DNA of 64,000 nucleotides from Calliopum simillimum (lineage: Eukaryota; Arthropoda; Insecta; Diptera; Lauxaniidae). How positions within the stretch are numbered: the first letter of the stretch is position 1; every line of letters begins with the position of its first letter. This document shows positions 45,787 to 56,074 of the stretch, one piece after another. A program made the position numbers and the translations under genes. The stretch covers positions 45,482,101 through 45,546,100 of the forward strand of contig OX638371.1 of the NCBI GenBank assembly GCA_951812925.1, read 5' to 3'. The notes beneath the pieces were generated by a model. It was not told where the DNA came from. It saw only the letters and a program-made list of their open reading frames with translations, and made no database searches.

Positions 45787-47180
45787 GCCCCTTGTCAACC
45801 ACATGGCTGAAAGTGGTGTAAAGATGGCTCAAATCTACAATGAAGGTCTCTGCTGGAATCAAAGGGATTTTCAAGACTTGCTATTAGTCATCGCTAGTTA
45901 TAAGAAACTATTCCTAACAAGCAACCAAAACAGGCTTATCTAACTCTTAATTCCTTTTTAATTGAATTGATTCACTTATAATTTTTCGATGCCATGAAAT
46001 AAATGTACATAAGTAAATGAAATGAAACGAATGTTTTTAACCGCGCCAGAGCATGATATGTAACAATTAAACTGTTTTTTGTAGAGGTAGCCCCAAAAGG
46101 GTGGCAGATAGGAGGAAGGTGTGTGAGGAGAAAATATTGGGGATAAAAAATAATAAGATCTTGTGATATATTTGTCCCATCTAGGGGTCATATTGGTTAG
46201 TTACACCGAATTTTCAAAAAAGTGGATTTTGTAGGGGGACCTCCAGAAGGGTGACAGATAGGAGGTAGATGGGCTTGGGGGAAATGTCGGAAAAAATAAT
46301 TGGAACTGGTCATACGTTTTACTCTTCTATGGAATACTCCGGGGAAGATAAGAATTATTTTTCGATATTTTTCCTAATTTTCTTGCGTTTTTGTAGGCGG
46401 GCCCCCAAAAAGGTGGCTTTTAGGGGGTAGGTGTGTCAAAGAAAAATGTTGGGGACAAAAATAATAGGACCTAATCGGATATTTAGCCTGTATTGCGGTC
46501 ATCCCGGGACAGATGCAGCAAATTTTCAAAAATGTGGATTTTGTAGGGGGGCCCCCAAAAGGGTGGCAGATAGGGTGTAGGTGTGTGAAGAGAAAATGTT
46601 TGGGAGGAAAATATAGTAGAACCTGGTCATACATTTTGCCCTTCTAGTGGTCACCACAGGGGAGCTTTGAACTATTTTTAGAAATTTTTCCTATTTTTTT
46701 GAGTTTTTTGTAGGGGGGCCCCCAAAAGGGGGCATATAGAGTATAAGCCTGTCACGTGAAAATGTTGGGGATAAAAAATAATAGGACCTGGTCATACATT
46801 TCATCCATCTTGGGGTCATCCTGGGACATTTACAGTGAATTTTCAAAAATGTGGATTTTGTAGGGGGGACCCCTGAAGGGTGATAAATAGGGGGTAAGTG
46901 TGCTTGGAAAAAATGTTGGAAAGGAAAAAATAATGGAACCTGGTCATACATTTCACCCCTCTAGATGAACACCCCGGGGGAGCTATGAATTATTCTCGTG
47001 TAATTTTCGGTAAGGTGCCCCTCTTTGGGCCCGATGGGGCAGGTGTTACCCCCCTCCGATCGAGACCAAACTTTCACACAATAATTTTTTTACGCAACCT
47101 AACAAAATTGGCCCGTGTCAACTATCAATATCGCAGTATTTTTTTGTTCATACAACACTAAAACCAGGCTAATATACATA

Positions 47181-48197
47181 GGTGTCACATGAAAGGCAAT
47201 TTAATAAGTGGACTGGCTATACGGAGGACGCAGCGTACGCGAAAAAAGCTTTCAGAAAACTTGCGTACGCGAAATCCAGTGAAGTTATTTCCTCCGGGGA
47301 GCTTGATTACGCATGATTAATTTAGTGTTGCAGCGCACGCTAAAAAATGTTGTAAAATAACTGTTGTGCACAACATCGCGCACGCTGCTGTTTTTAACTT
47401 TATATAGAGTCTTAGAAAAGCTATATCCGCATATCTCCGAAACCAGATCCGAGCGACACTTTTTTAACAGAATTTTTATTTATTAAAATAGCGCTATAAG
47501 TCCTAAAAAAAAAATTGGCGATTGTGAGCTAAACTGTATCTGTCCCTTTTTTTCTTGTTTTTAAAGGGGTAAAAAGCCTTCTGTTATTGTTAACATTGTT
47601 GCTGTTTATGGTTGTCATGTTTGTTTTGGTGGTATTGTTGTTGTTGATGTTCTTGTATTTTTTAAATTTCGTAAGTATTCTTGGAGCAGACACAGTTTAG
47701 CTCACAATCGCCAATTTTTTTTTCTTTTTGGACAAATAGTGCTATTTAAATTAATAAAACTTGTGTAAAAAAAGTGTAGCTCGAATCTGGTTTCGGAGAT
47801 ATAACCATCGGAAGTTGCGGATACGTCTTTTTTAAAAATCTATATAAGTTAAAAACGGCTACATTGATGGGTGTCGTATAAAATCAATTTAATAAGCTAC
47901 AATATTGATCCAGAAATTTTTGAAGGTATTAAGACTTTTCTGAATTTTGAACCGATTTTTTTTCCACAGTAATTTTACATAAGAGGAGGCGTAAGTGGGG
48001 GGCCTGCGGCCGCAGCTCAGGATTTAAAACTAACAAAAATCCAACACCGGCTTCGCGGCGGCCATCGGCTGCTGATCAGTCTATAATATATCCAACACCT
48101 AGTTTGCTAGCCAAATTTCAAATTTCAGAAAAGTCGTAATATCTCAAAAATTACTAGCCGAATTTAAAGTTATTTAAATTATCTTTCATGTGACACC
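47181..48197. mobile_element. 1.0 kb TIR element in the right arm of foldback 1
   Basis: Ends GGTGTCACATGAAAG and CTTTCATGTGACACC with CATA directly repeated outside (47177-47180 and 48198-48201). The corresponding point in the left arm (near 43830) is uninterrupted, giving the empty site. Inside, 47400-47610 and 47700-47890 form a further inverted repeat (CTCACAATCGCCAATTTTTT and complement), and a third terminal-like motif GGGTGTCGTATAAAATCAAT lies at 47870. Confidence 0.85.
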
Positions 48198-48837
48198 CAT
48201 ATTTTAGAAATCAATGCAGGCGTTTCTGAATTATGTATATTGATTTTTAAAAAAGGTATATCCGCATTTTCCGATGGCTATACCTCCGAAACTAGATCCT
48301 GGCGAGACTTTTTGATTCCATATTTATTCTTATATTCATATGCACGTAAGAAAATATTTGGCCTGTAATCAATTTCGATTGTGAGCTAAACTGTATTTAA
48401 GCCGGATTCTTGTATGATATAAGTCTCGATATCTCTAAAACTAATGGAGATGTAAAAAAACTTTATTTAATTTTTTCAATTTATTTTGTGTTCTTTTATT
48501 TAAAAACACAGTTAACTTTTCTTAAAATAAATTTTTTTCTTGAAATTTCTTCAGTAATCTCATGTTCCTAAAGTCTTTATGTCTCGAAAACGAAGCAGGA
48601 TATCGAAAAATTTTATTTAATTATTTCAACTTATTTTGGGTTGTTTTGTAAAAAATCGTCATATTTGACATTTTTTAATATTTCTTCAATTTTCTCGAAA
48701 ACGAAGCGAGATATAAAAAAAAAAAATTTTATCCTAATATTTTCGACTTATTTTGTATAGATTTATAAGAAAACATTGTCAAATCGAGGGGCCATGGAAA
48801 TTAAAGAATCCCCGCATTTTAAAGAAATGTAGTAATT

Positions 48838-49019
48838 CGAATAATTAATTATTATTATTATTTCTTTATTAGTTAAAAAATAACTGTTACATTTAAAATT
48901 TTTGTACAGCTTATTTTTCAATTTTAAAATATTTAACAAATTTTACAAATTTAAAAATTTTAGTGGATATGTAATAAAATAAAATCTACCACAAGTTTTT
49001 TAAAACAATGGAAATTATT
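48838..49019 (-). other. 3' UTR of a minus-strand LINE
   Basis: Follows the ORF2 stop and ends in AATAATAATAATTAATTATT-like repeats on the minus strand, a common LINE 3' terminus. Confidence 0.6.
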
Positions 49020-49850
49020 TTAATTTTTGATTAAAGCTGGTAGGGAGTTATATAGTTTTAAGCCAATATACATAATTGAATTCTGAGTACTACTCTTGTT
49101 GAATCTTTCTAATCTGAAGTCATTTGCTCCTCTCAAATGATAAGGTTGGATGTCCCTGACATAAACAAGCTCATCTTGTAGATATTCCGGATATACTCCG
49201 TGCTTTACATTGAACACAAATATCAGGACTCTTAACGTCAAACGCTGTTTAACATTCAACCACAGTAACATTTGCAACATATAGGACGAAGGGGTGTAGA
49301 TACTGCACTTTATTACTATACGCATTGCTTTATTTTGCAAAGTTTGTAGTCTATTCTTAACACTAGTATTGCACATATATAGAATGGTTGCACAATAATC
49401 GAAATGCGGCAAAATTATTGTATTGAAAATCATTACCGCATTTCCAAAGTTAAGTCGTTTTCTGATTCTGCTCAAAAAGCCCACTTTTTTACTAAATACA
49501 CAAACAGAGCAACTTGGTGACCTATACACTGTGACGAATACAACAGAAGTACGATTAAACCACACTTTGACCGCAACTAGCCACATAACATAGTCAACAG
49601 AAAAAACATCGAGTTGTTCAAATTGTATTGCACTTTTAATATAAATTATTGCTTCTCCGGTATGCCTTGAGTTAGACTGACATTGCACTATATTATAATC
49701 TTTTAAATTATACTCCGAGTTTTCAATATTTTTTGTTATATGCGTTTCTGATAATAAAAGCAAATCAATGTTGTTGTTGGACACTAGCTCTTCAACTTCT
49801 GCAAAATTACTTAGTAAGCTTTGTATATTTAATGTTGAATCTGGTTGCTA
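49020..49850 (-). pseudogene. LINE ORF2 deletion derivative: endonuclease fused to RT thumb
   Basis: A 254-codon open frame starts in the endonuclease (NNNIDLLLLSETHITKNIEN; SRHTGEAIIYIKSAIQ; VFVTVYRSPS) and jumps at about 49500 to the post-RT region (LNFGNAVMIFNTIILPHFDY, IQ-like NRLQTLQNKAMRIVIKC, then RLERFNKSSTQNSIMYIGLK). The endonuclease C-terminus and the entire RT palm are missing, yet the junction is in frame. The start just upstream is disturbed. It lacks polymerase function, so it could have moved only with help from an intact relative, or decayed after insertion. Confidence 0.87.
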
Positions 49851-50724
49851 GTACATTTTTTCTCTTTCAATGCTCACTTTTCTTTTAAAGAGATCGCAAC
49901 AGTGGTCAAAGGCATTATGCTCTTCATTCAAATTTAACTCGTACTTTTTATTAGCTGTAGAACAATTGATGCATTTCGGTTTTTCACTTTTTTTTGTCGC
50001 AATCACTTGATTTGTGAATACCCGCACAATGAGAACACGCTTTATTTCTATTGCAATCGTTCGACTTATGGTTAAATCCCAGACATTTATAGCATCTACG
50101 CACAAAAAATGATTCCGTAACCCTATATTTTCCCCAGCCAATCCTCAGCATTCCCAGCTCCATAATCTTTTTGTAGGCTTCAATTTCCACTTCTAAAATT
50201 GCATTGTATAACACTCTTTGATTTGTATTTTGATTTTTGACTTCATATATCACTTTGAAATTAATATTCTGATGTTCCAAAAAATAGTTCTTTACTTTCA
50301 CTTGCTGTATTAATTCATCACCGCTCCATTTTTTCCCCAAACCAAATATTTTGAACCTGCAATTTCTTTCTTTGGGCAATTGCACTTCGTAGTTTTCGCT
50401 CATTTCTTTTTCAATATTAGTTTTCAATTTTTGTATCGATTCACTGTCCTCACACGCTACTAACACCGAGCCATTTCTTTGGGCTTTCACTTTGGAAACT
50501 TGTATCCCGACGGGATTTATTTTAGTCATCATTTCCTCTTTTGTGACACTTGCATCTTGCGCTTTTTTTGGTTTTAATATAATTTTAGAGCTTGGCTTCA
50601 TTTCCTTTAATTTTTCTGCATATGTAGCCTTATGCTCTTTGGCAACATGTTGCTGACATTTGCTGACATCTTCTATTTTCTTTTTTCTTTCTTCTTCATT
50701 TTCACATTGCTTCACTACAGACAT
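49848..50724 (-). pseudogene. LINE ORF1 with three zinc knuckles
   Basis: Starts with MSVVKQCENEEERKKK at 50724. A charged region is followed by MTKINPVGIQVSKVKAQRNG (the conserved ORF1 core), VLYNAILEVEIEAYKKIME, then CYKCLGFNHKSNDC and CSHCAGIHKSSDC near 50010-50070. A frameshift near 49985 precedes the third Cys block, CINCSTANKKYELNLNEEHN then AFDHCC, ending at 49848. This order (core plus three CCHC) is usual in R1/jockey-group ORF1 proteins. Confidence 0.88.
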
Positions 50725-50849
50725 GATATTCGCACTTCTCCAATTATACTTTTTTTTAAAAAGCCAATAGTACTTTGGGTACTTTTTGTTTGTGCAGCCT
50801 TGGGTATATGAAATATAACTTTTTTTTTTTTGAAATAACTTTTTTTTTT

Positions 50850-51090
50850 TGAGTGTAGCTTCGGCTGTGTGGCACGTAGCGCCGTCCTGTTGAAACCAAA
50901 AGTTGCCAATATCCTCATCTTCAATTTTTGTGAACAAAAATTCGTTCAACATGGCCCGATAACGATCACCATTGACTGTAACGGCCACTCCTTGCTCATT
51001 TTCGAAGAAAAATGGCCCAACTATGCCTCTTCGCAGGCCCACTTAGAGAAGCGAAAACGCAACCATATTCGTTCAGCGGAAGGATAAAAC
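50850..51090 (-). pseudogene. Tc1/mariner-like transposase fragment
   Basis: Minus strand: GIVGPFFFENEQGVAVTVNG, DRYRAMLNEFLF and FWFQQDGATCHTAEATL, the central catalytic region around the second Asp of mariner-like transposases. It then runs without a stop into A-rich sequence and the LINE ORF1, so the LINE is inserted in the transposase gene. The same family occurs at 59.5-60.9 kb. Confidence 0.88.
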
Positions 51091-51328
51091 TAATTAATCA
51101 GACATGAGCTAAGTGTTACCATTCACGAAATAAGCACTAGTTGAAAAAAAATCGTTAGATGGCGGACCCGTTGAAAAGAAACATTGTGCATAGTGAATTT
51201 ATTCGCTTCATCTGTTCATTATTCGATGAGAAGGACTGTTTATTTCTATTTAAATATATTATTATATAGCAAGTTTCAAAGTCAATTTGTTTCTCAAATT
51301 AAATAAGTCTAAATTTAATTTTATTATA

Positions 51329-52033
51329 TATCGATACCTTAGAGCGCTATAGTCCTATCTCCACTTTTTCCGATTTTAAAATTTTTGCAGTTATGGTATC
51401 ATTGTGGGCTTCTTTACCGTGTGGAAAACTGTGTGCTGTCAAAATACCACTAGAATATCAAAATATTCGAAAATTAAGAAAAATCCTATCGCCAAACTGT
51501 AATTTTTTCAAGAGCGCTACTGTCCTATTTCCACTGAATATTCAAACAAGTCACATTTTGAAAAAAATTCTTCGTTTTTTCGCGTTTTCTTCGCATTTCA
51601 TGACTTCTTGCGACATTTTAGTAAACAAATTTGGTTACACCCAAGGCTTCACTCTTGTTTGTCGGAACCAAAAATTTATAAAAAAAAAAAATTAGTTTTT
51701 TTCGTGTTTCTACGCGTTTCACAACTTTTTACAACATTTTAGTGGAAAAAATTCAAAAAATTTACTAAATACGTCTTTTATTTCAATAGTAGTGGAATTC
51801 TATATAAGGGCAAAAGTAATGACATACTATAAATTGGCTGGGATTTCGTTAGAAACTAATAAAATTGGTTAAAAACATTAAATTATGTTAAAATATACTA
51901 TATAAAAACATTGCATGTATATTATATCAAAATAGCAGCCAATCCTAAATAACCACTGTTTGAAATCTTCTTTTTGCATTTCCCAGCAAATGGAAAAATG
52001 GTGATAGGACTATTGCACTCCAAGGTATCGATA
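51329..52033. mobile_element. TIR element with TATCGATACCTTAGAGCGC ends, copy B (705 bp)
   Basis: Ends TATCGATACCTTAGAGCGCT and the complement of TATCGATACCTTGGAGTGCA. TA occurs directly outside both ends (51327-51328 and 52034-52035), compatible with a TA target duplication. Interior matches copy A at 40626-42093 without the retroposon. No transposase was found. Confidence 0.87.
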
Positions 52034-52064
52034 TAAGAAATTTAATTATTTACTTGAATAAAAT

Positions 52065-52587
52065 TGAGGAGTGATTTTTCAAAAGGGCGTAAAACGACTT
52101 CACACCTCAAATAAACCTAAGAACGCCATTTGCATTACCATGCTAAAATGCATCCTTTAGTTCAAAATTCATCACAAAAAATTCATTTTTCCAAGATAAA
52201 AAATCGTGATCCAAAGTCGCATTTGGGAACAAAAGGGCTTGTTTCCATATAATTTCATAGAAATTTTTAAAGTTTGATACAAAAAGACGTATTAAGAATA
52301 GTCGCCGAAGAAACCCTTAATATTTTTTATATGCCCCAGGCTGTATAGGGGCTTACATGCCTATAGATAGCAGCTTAAATTTCTAAATGGTGAAATAAGA
52401 GTGATTTATAAAAATTTCCAAACCAAAGGGCTTATTTCCAAATGTTTCAGAACAAAAGGGCTTATTTCCAAATGTTTTTTACGTTTTGCAATTACTACAA
52501 ATATGTTAGAATAAAAATGTTAAGGGGATTAGAATCTATAATCAACTCTCTATATGGTTTCATGCCCTTGTGAAAAATCACTCCTCA
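52065..52587. mobile_element. 523 bp MITE with TGAGGAGTGATTTTTCA ends
   Basis: TGAGGAGTGATTTTTCAAAAGGGC-type left end (17 bp TGAGGAGTGATTTTTCA) and TGAAAAATCACTCCTCA right end. Internal GGGCTTATTTCCAAATGTTT is repeated in tandem near 52425-52475. No target duplication is obvious. Confidence 0.8.
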
Positions 52588-53389
52588 GTTCATTTTCGTA
52601 AAAAAAATACTGAAATATTTGATGTCGCAGTTTGGCGAACGTTGCAAATTAATATAAATAAAATAAGGGTTAATGAAGCACAAAATCGTGAATCAAGAAA
52701 TCCAAAAAAATCACTTTCGTGATTAGAAAAAATCCTTATTTTAAACACTAGTGTATCCTACACCCAAATCAATAAATGTACAAAGTTATGTTTACTGTCT
52801 GTGGTCTTTTGAAAAAACAACCTAATTCGAAACAGGCGAATAGCCAAGAAAGCATATTCGAATTTTATATTTATGACTAAAATTATGCAAAAATGTCTAA
52901 TTTTGACAAAGATATTTTTGTTAAAAGTACTTAGATATTACTCTAATAATTCTTCTTCCAATAGTTGAGTATTTGGCAAATTTGTGTAAACTTGCTCGTA
53001 AAATCTCAGTACCAATATCAAAGTTATTAAGTCTTTAGCTTGTATCAGAGCTGAGCACGTAGATGCCGCCAAACGATTTTGACATCTAGTTTTTATCAAG
53101 TTTTATTCAGAAAATATTCTCCGCACATTTGCAGAAGAAATCTTAGTTAATAAAATTCCCTGTATATATTTCCAAACATCTTTTCTCTTAGTACATTTTT
53201 TAATACATGCTACAATAATCCTATCTGTCCCAGTGAAGTATTTTGTGAATTGCTATAGCAAGTTTACATACTAATTACACAAAAAATTACGAAAGGACTT
53301 TTTCGAGGCGAAAGTACTTCAGTACTTTTGTAAAGTCAATAGTACCAAAAAAAGTACGATTCCACTATAAATATCATCCCTGCTTCACT
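52588..53389. other. no gene seen
   Basis: AT-rich DNA with no recognised coding or terminal repeats. Confidence 0.4.
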
Positions 53390-53650
53390 AGACTCTCTTT
53401 TATCTCTTTTACATCATCAACCAAGTTTGCTAGCTTGACGTTGATAGATTTGAGAGCGTTCTTGCACTCACTGCGCAATACACTCACAATATCGTTTTGA
53501 TCTAATAAATTAATAACGTTAATAACGTAGTCTGCACCAACACATTTAGCATGAAATAAAATGCCGCACGAACCGACACAACAAATTGTCTTGCTTCCCC
53601 GCGTATTTTTTTTTGCAGTTTCCACATTCCAAATTCATGGTTTTAGTCCG
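53374..53650 (-). pseudogene. LINE ORF1 N-terminal fragment (PHD-like finger)
   Basis: Minus strand from the ATG near 53638: MNLECGNCKK, then after a frameshift in an A run TICCVGSCGILFHAKCVGA, a compact Cys4-His-Cys finger as in PHD-type LINE ORF1. A coiled-coil-like tail follows (SINVKLANLVDDVKEIKESL). It stops at 53374, so only the 5' end of ORF1 is present. Confidence 0.7.
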
Positions 53651-54160
53651 GAATCATGCAGAATTCAATGTAATCTTTAACTAAAAAACAGTTCCACTAA
53701 AATTTTAATTTTGTTAACTCTTTTATCTTGATAAAAAACCAAATTTTTTCGGAGCAACAAAAGCGCGAACAAGTCAACACCAGTGTTGCACACAACGTTG
53801 TTAATGCTGTAAAGAATAGCGATGGCATTGGTTTTATTTGCTCTTCTGAAAAATTTTTGTTTTTGCAGATAGGGTATTGAAATATGGCGTCGATGTGAAC
53901 TTAGGTAACAACTTTGGGGTGCATGTTTTGTTTATGGGAACCTCGGGATGAATTTGCATATTGGTATATGAGTTTTCAATCAGGTGTAGTTTTAGAGTTA
54001 TGACGACTTTTCTCGAAAACTTTATTTTGTTTTAAAAGAACCGCTGATTTTTCCAAATTGATATTGATCGACATTTTGATGTTTTCTATTTATTGTTACT
54101 TGTCGGTGGATTTAAATTTGATCTCTAAATGCTGTTAACTTCCTAACGGAAGAGAAATAC
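53651..54160. other. no gene seen
   Basis: Nothing recognised in this stretch. Confidence 0.35.
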
Positions 54161-54162
54161 CC

Positions 54163-54652
54163 TATACCCTAACTATTCTGACTTGCCTGGTTAACCAGCC
54201 TTAAATCAGAAAATCTTGATAATCACGAAACCACATTCACAGCTTTTACCTGAATGAGTCATCTATCATTTCAATGACACTTTTTTGGCATTTACCAAAT
54301 TACAACACTATTTTCACTTTTTTCAAATATGTTTTTATATATTTCGTTATTTATTTTTTTTTTTTAATAATTGAGACGAACACATTTTTGATTTTAGCTT
54401 TAATTTGCTTTTTATTAAAAATGTTTTATTTGTTTACATTTTGTATTTGTCAAAAGAAAAGGAAATTTCCTAATTTCCCTGGGATTTTTTGAATTTGGAT
54501 ATGCCGATTTTTTGAGTTAAATGATCTAACTATTTAAAAACTAGCTAATCTTTTCCATACAAATCGAAAAGCTTTTTATATGGAAAACTAACCTGGTTAG
54601 TGCTTAATCAGCATTCATCTGGTTAACCAGGAAAGTGAGAATAGGGTATTAT
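54163..54652. mobile_element. MITE with CCTGGTTAACCAG near both ends
   Basis: The left end ACTATTCTGACTTGCCTGGT (then TAACCAG) pairs with the right end, complement ACCCTATTCTCACTTTCCTG (then GTTAACCAG). The terminal duplication is uncertain (several TAT/ATT words). No coding; ORF 54274-54492 is low-complexity. Confidence 0.65.
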
Positions 54653-54659
54653 TCAGTTG

Positions 54660-55370
54660 TCGTTTAACAAGTGAGCAGTGCGGTTTAAATGTTATAACTA
54701 TTTCTCATCAGCAATTACCCTGATTTCGCCGTTCATGGCTAAGTATCTATTAACTTTTTTCTGTTTAGTCACACACGCTCTAGTGTTAATAACGAATAAG
54801 ATAAAATATTGCCTTTCGTTATCACCAACGTCCGTTATTTCGACAATCATTCTGGAAGGACGTCAGTGGAATCCGAGTGGTGAAATTTTCTTTTTCTTAC
54901 TCAGAAAACTTTTCATTTGAAGAGATTCTGAAAGTTATGGAGGATATAGAGCTGTCAATGTTGTTTTATCACCATCAAATAACGCCGATGGAGATCTTAC
55001 CCCAAGGGATTGATACAAATTTTTGATAGCCAATACTTGTACCTAGTCATCTGTCAAAATAACCACATGAATAGCAATGACCGTTTTGCTAAGGTTAATC
55101 CCTCCGTAAACGAAAGATGTCATGCTTTTACCGAACCAAACAGTTCACATGAAGAAATCCGATCAGGTATGGGTAAAAATTTTAGCTGGTGGATGTTCTT
55201 CATATCCTGGTTGAAATCATACCAAAGCGGTTGTTTCTTAACGGATAAGGACTCTTCATTGATAAGGCTATAGGGAAGTGACATTTTGTCGAATTTGATA
55301 AGAATTGTTCGCTTCAGAATAGAAGAAGCCATAGAGAAAAAGTAATTTTTCTGTAATCCCAACAAAAACC
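54660..55370 (-). other. possible decayed coding, unrecognised
   Basis: The minus strand 55365-55120 is open (MASSILKRTILIKFDKMSLP; IPDRISSCELFGSVKA) and seems to continue past a stop as HLSFTEGLTLAKRSLLFMWL toward 55060. Balanced composition suggests real coding ancestry. I cannot name it. Confidence 0.3.
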
Positions 55371-55530
55371 CGACATTCGGAAAGTAAACAACGCTGATCG
55401 GTGCCCATTATGCAGAGGTAGTCCCTATGACACTCTCCATCTATTCAACTGTCATTCCCGTTCTGCCAACCTCACTGCGATTGACCTCTGGTCAATCTGT
55501 TTTCAATTTCATATCATCCCCTCAAACTAG
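55345..55530 (+). pseudogene. LINE ORF2 C-terminal Cys-rich fragment
   Basis: Translation gives NNADRCPLCRGSPYDTLHLF, then NCHSRSANLTAIDLWSICFQ. CPLC...H-LFNC followed by LT..DLW is a typical end of ORF2 in insect LINEs of the jockey/I/Ingi groups. Only the last ~60 codons remain. Confidence 0.7.
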
Positions 55531-56066
55531 TAGATGAAAAGAATAACATATAATTAGCTAAAAGTTTCTTATAAAAAAAGTTTTCTCTAAAACGCTGGAG
55601 TGACCCAATAATTTTTTTTTTTCAAAAACAAAACAGAAAATCAGTTTTAACCCTATAACTCTTCAGGGGCACATTTAAGACCCCCCTCAGTAGCAATTTT
55701 TTGTTAGTCTAGGCCTCCTCTACCAACCTTGTGCGATATACACTCTATATAATATACAAATTTATGACACATAAAATAAAAAAATGGAAAGATAGGCAAA
55801 AATTCAATTCAGCCATTTTTCATTATATATAACTTTTTCATTTTGTAATCGATTTTCATAAAAGGTATCTTATTTTCTTTATAAATATAAAGTCTATGAT
55901 ACAAAAAAACGAAATATCATAAAAAAGTTCTTTCTTGTGTAAATTTGCAATTGATTTTGACTTTTTCTTAATTTTTTCGCAAAAAAAAATCATGTTTTTT
56001 TAGGAATCAATATATTTCTCCGAAACTAATAAACCAACCAAAAAGTAACCTTTAATTTTACAGTAC
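55531..56066. other. no gene seen
   Basis: AT-rich DNA, nothing recognised. Confidence 0.4.
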
Positions 56067-56074
56067 CTGGACAC

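Larger units (their letters stand above)
43357..48793. mobile_element. giant foldback element 1 (5.4 kb)
   Basis: Left arm 43357-45182 and right arm 45787-48793 are inverted copies. The outer ends read GGCCCCTCTATTCGACGATG and the complement of GGCCCCTCGATTTGACAATG. Each arm has an AT-rich outer part and an inner array of ~150 bp units. The right arm is about 1 kb longer because of a TIR insertion (47181-48197). The central 600 bp differ from both arms. Structure matches foldback (FB-type) elements; no transposase is evident. Confidence 0.88.

Noticed and set aside
45095..45874. Two ORFs on opposite strands with the same 22-residue start
   Set aside because: They are mirror images of the foldback arms; the identity reflects the inverted repeat, not gene duplication.
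44030..46970. Regularly spaced ~150 bp repeats resembling an array such as CRISPR
   Set aside because: Units have no short conserved repeat with unique spacers; they are mirrored, diverged full-length tandem units in a eukaryotic foldback.
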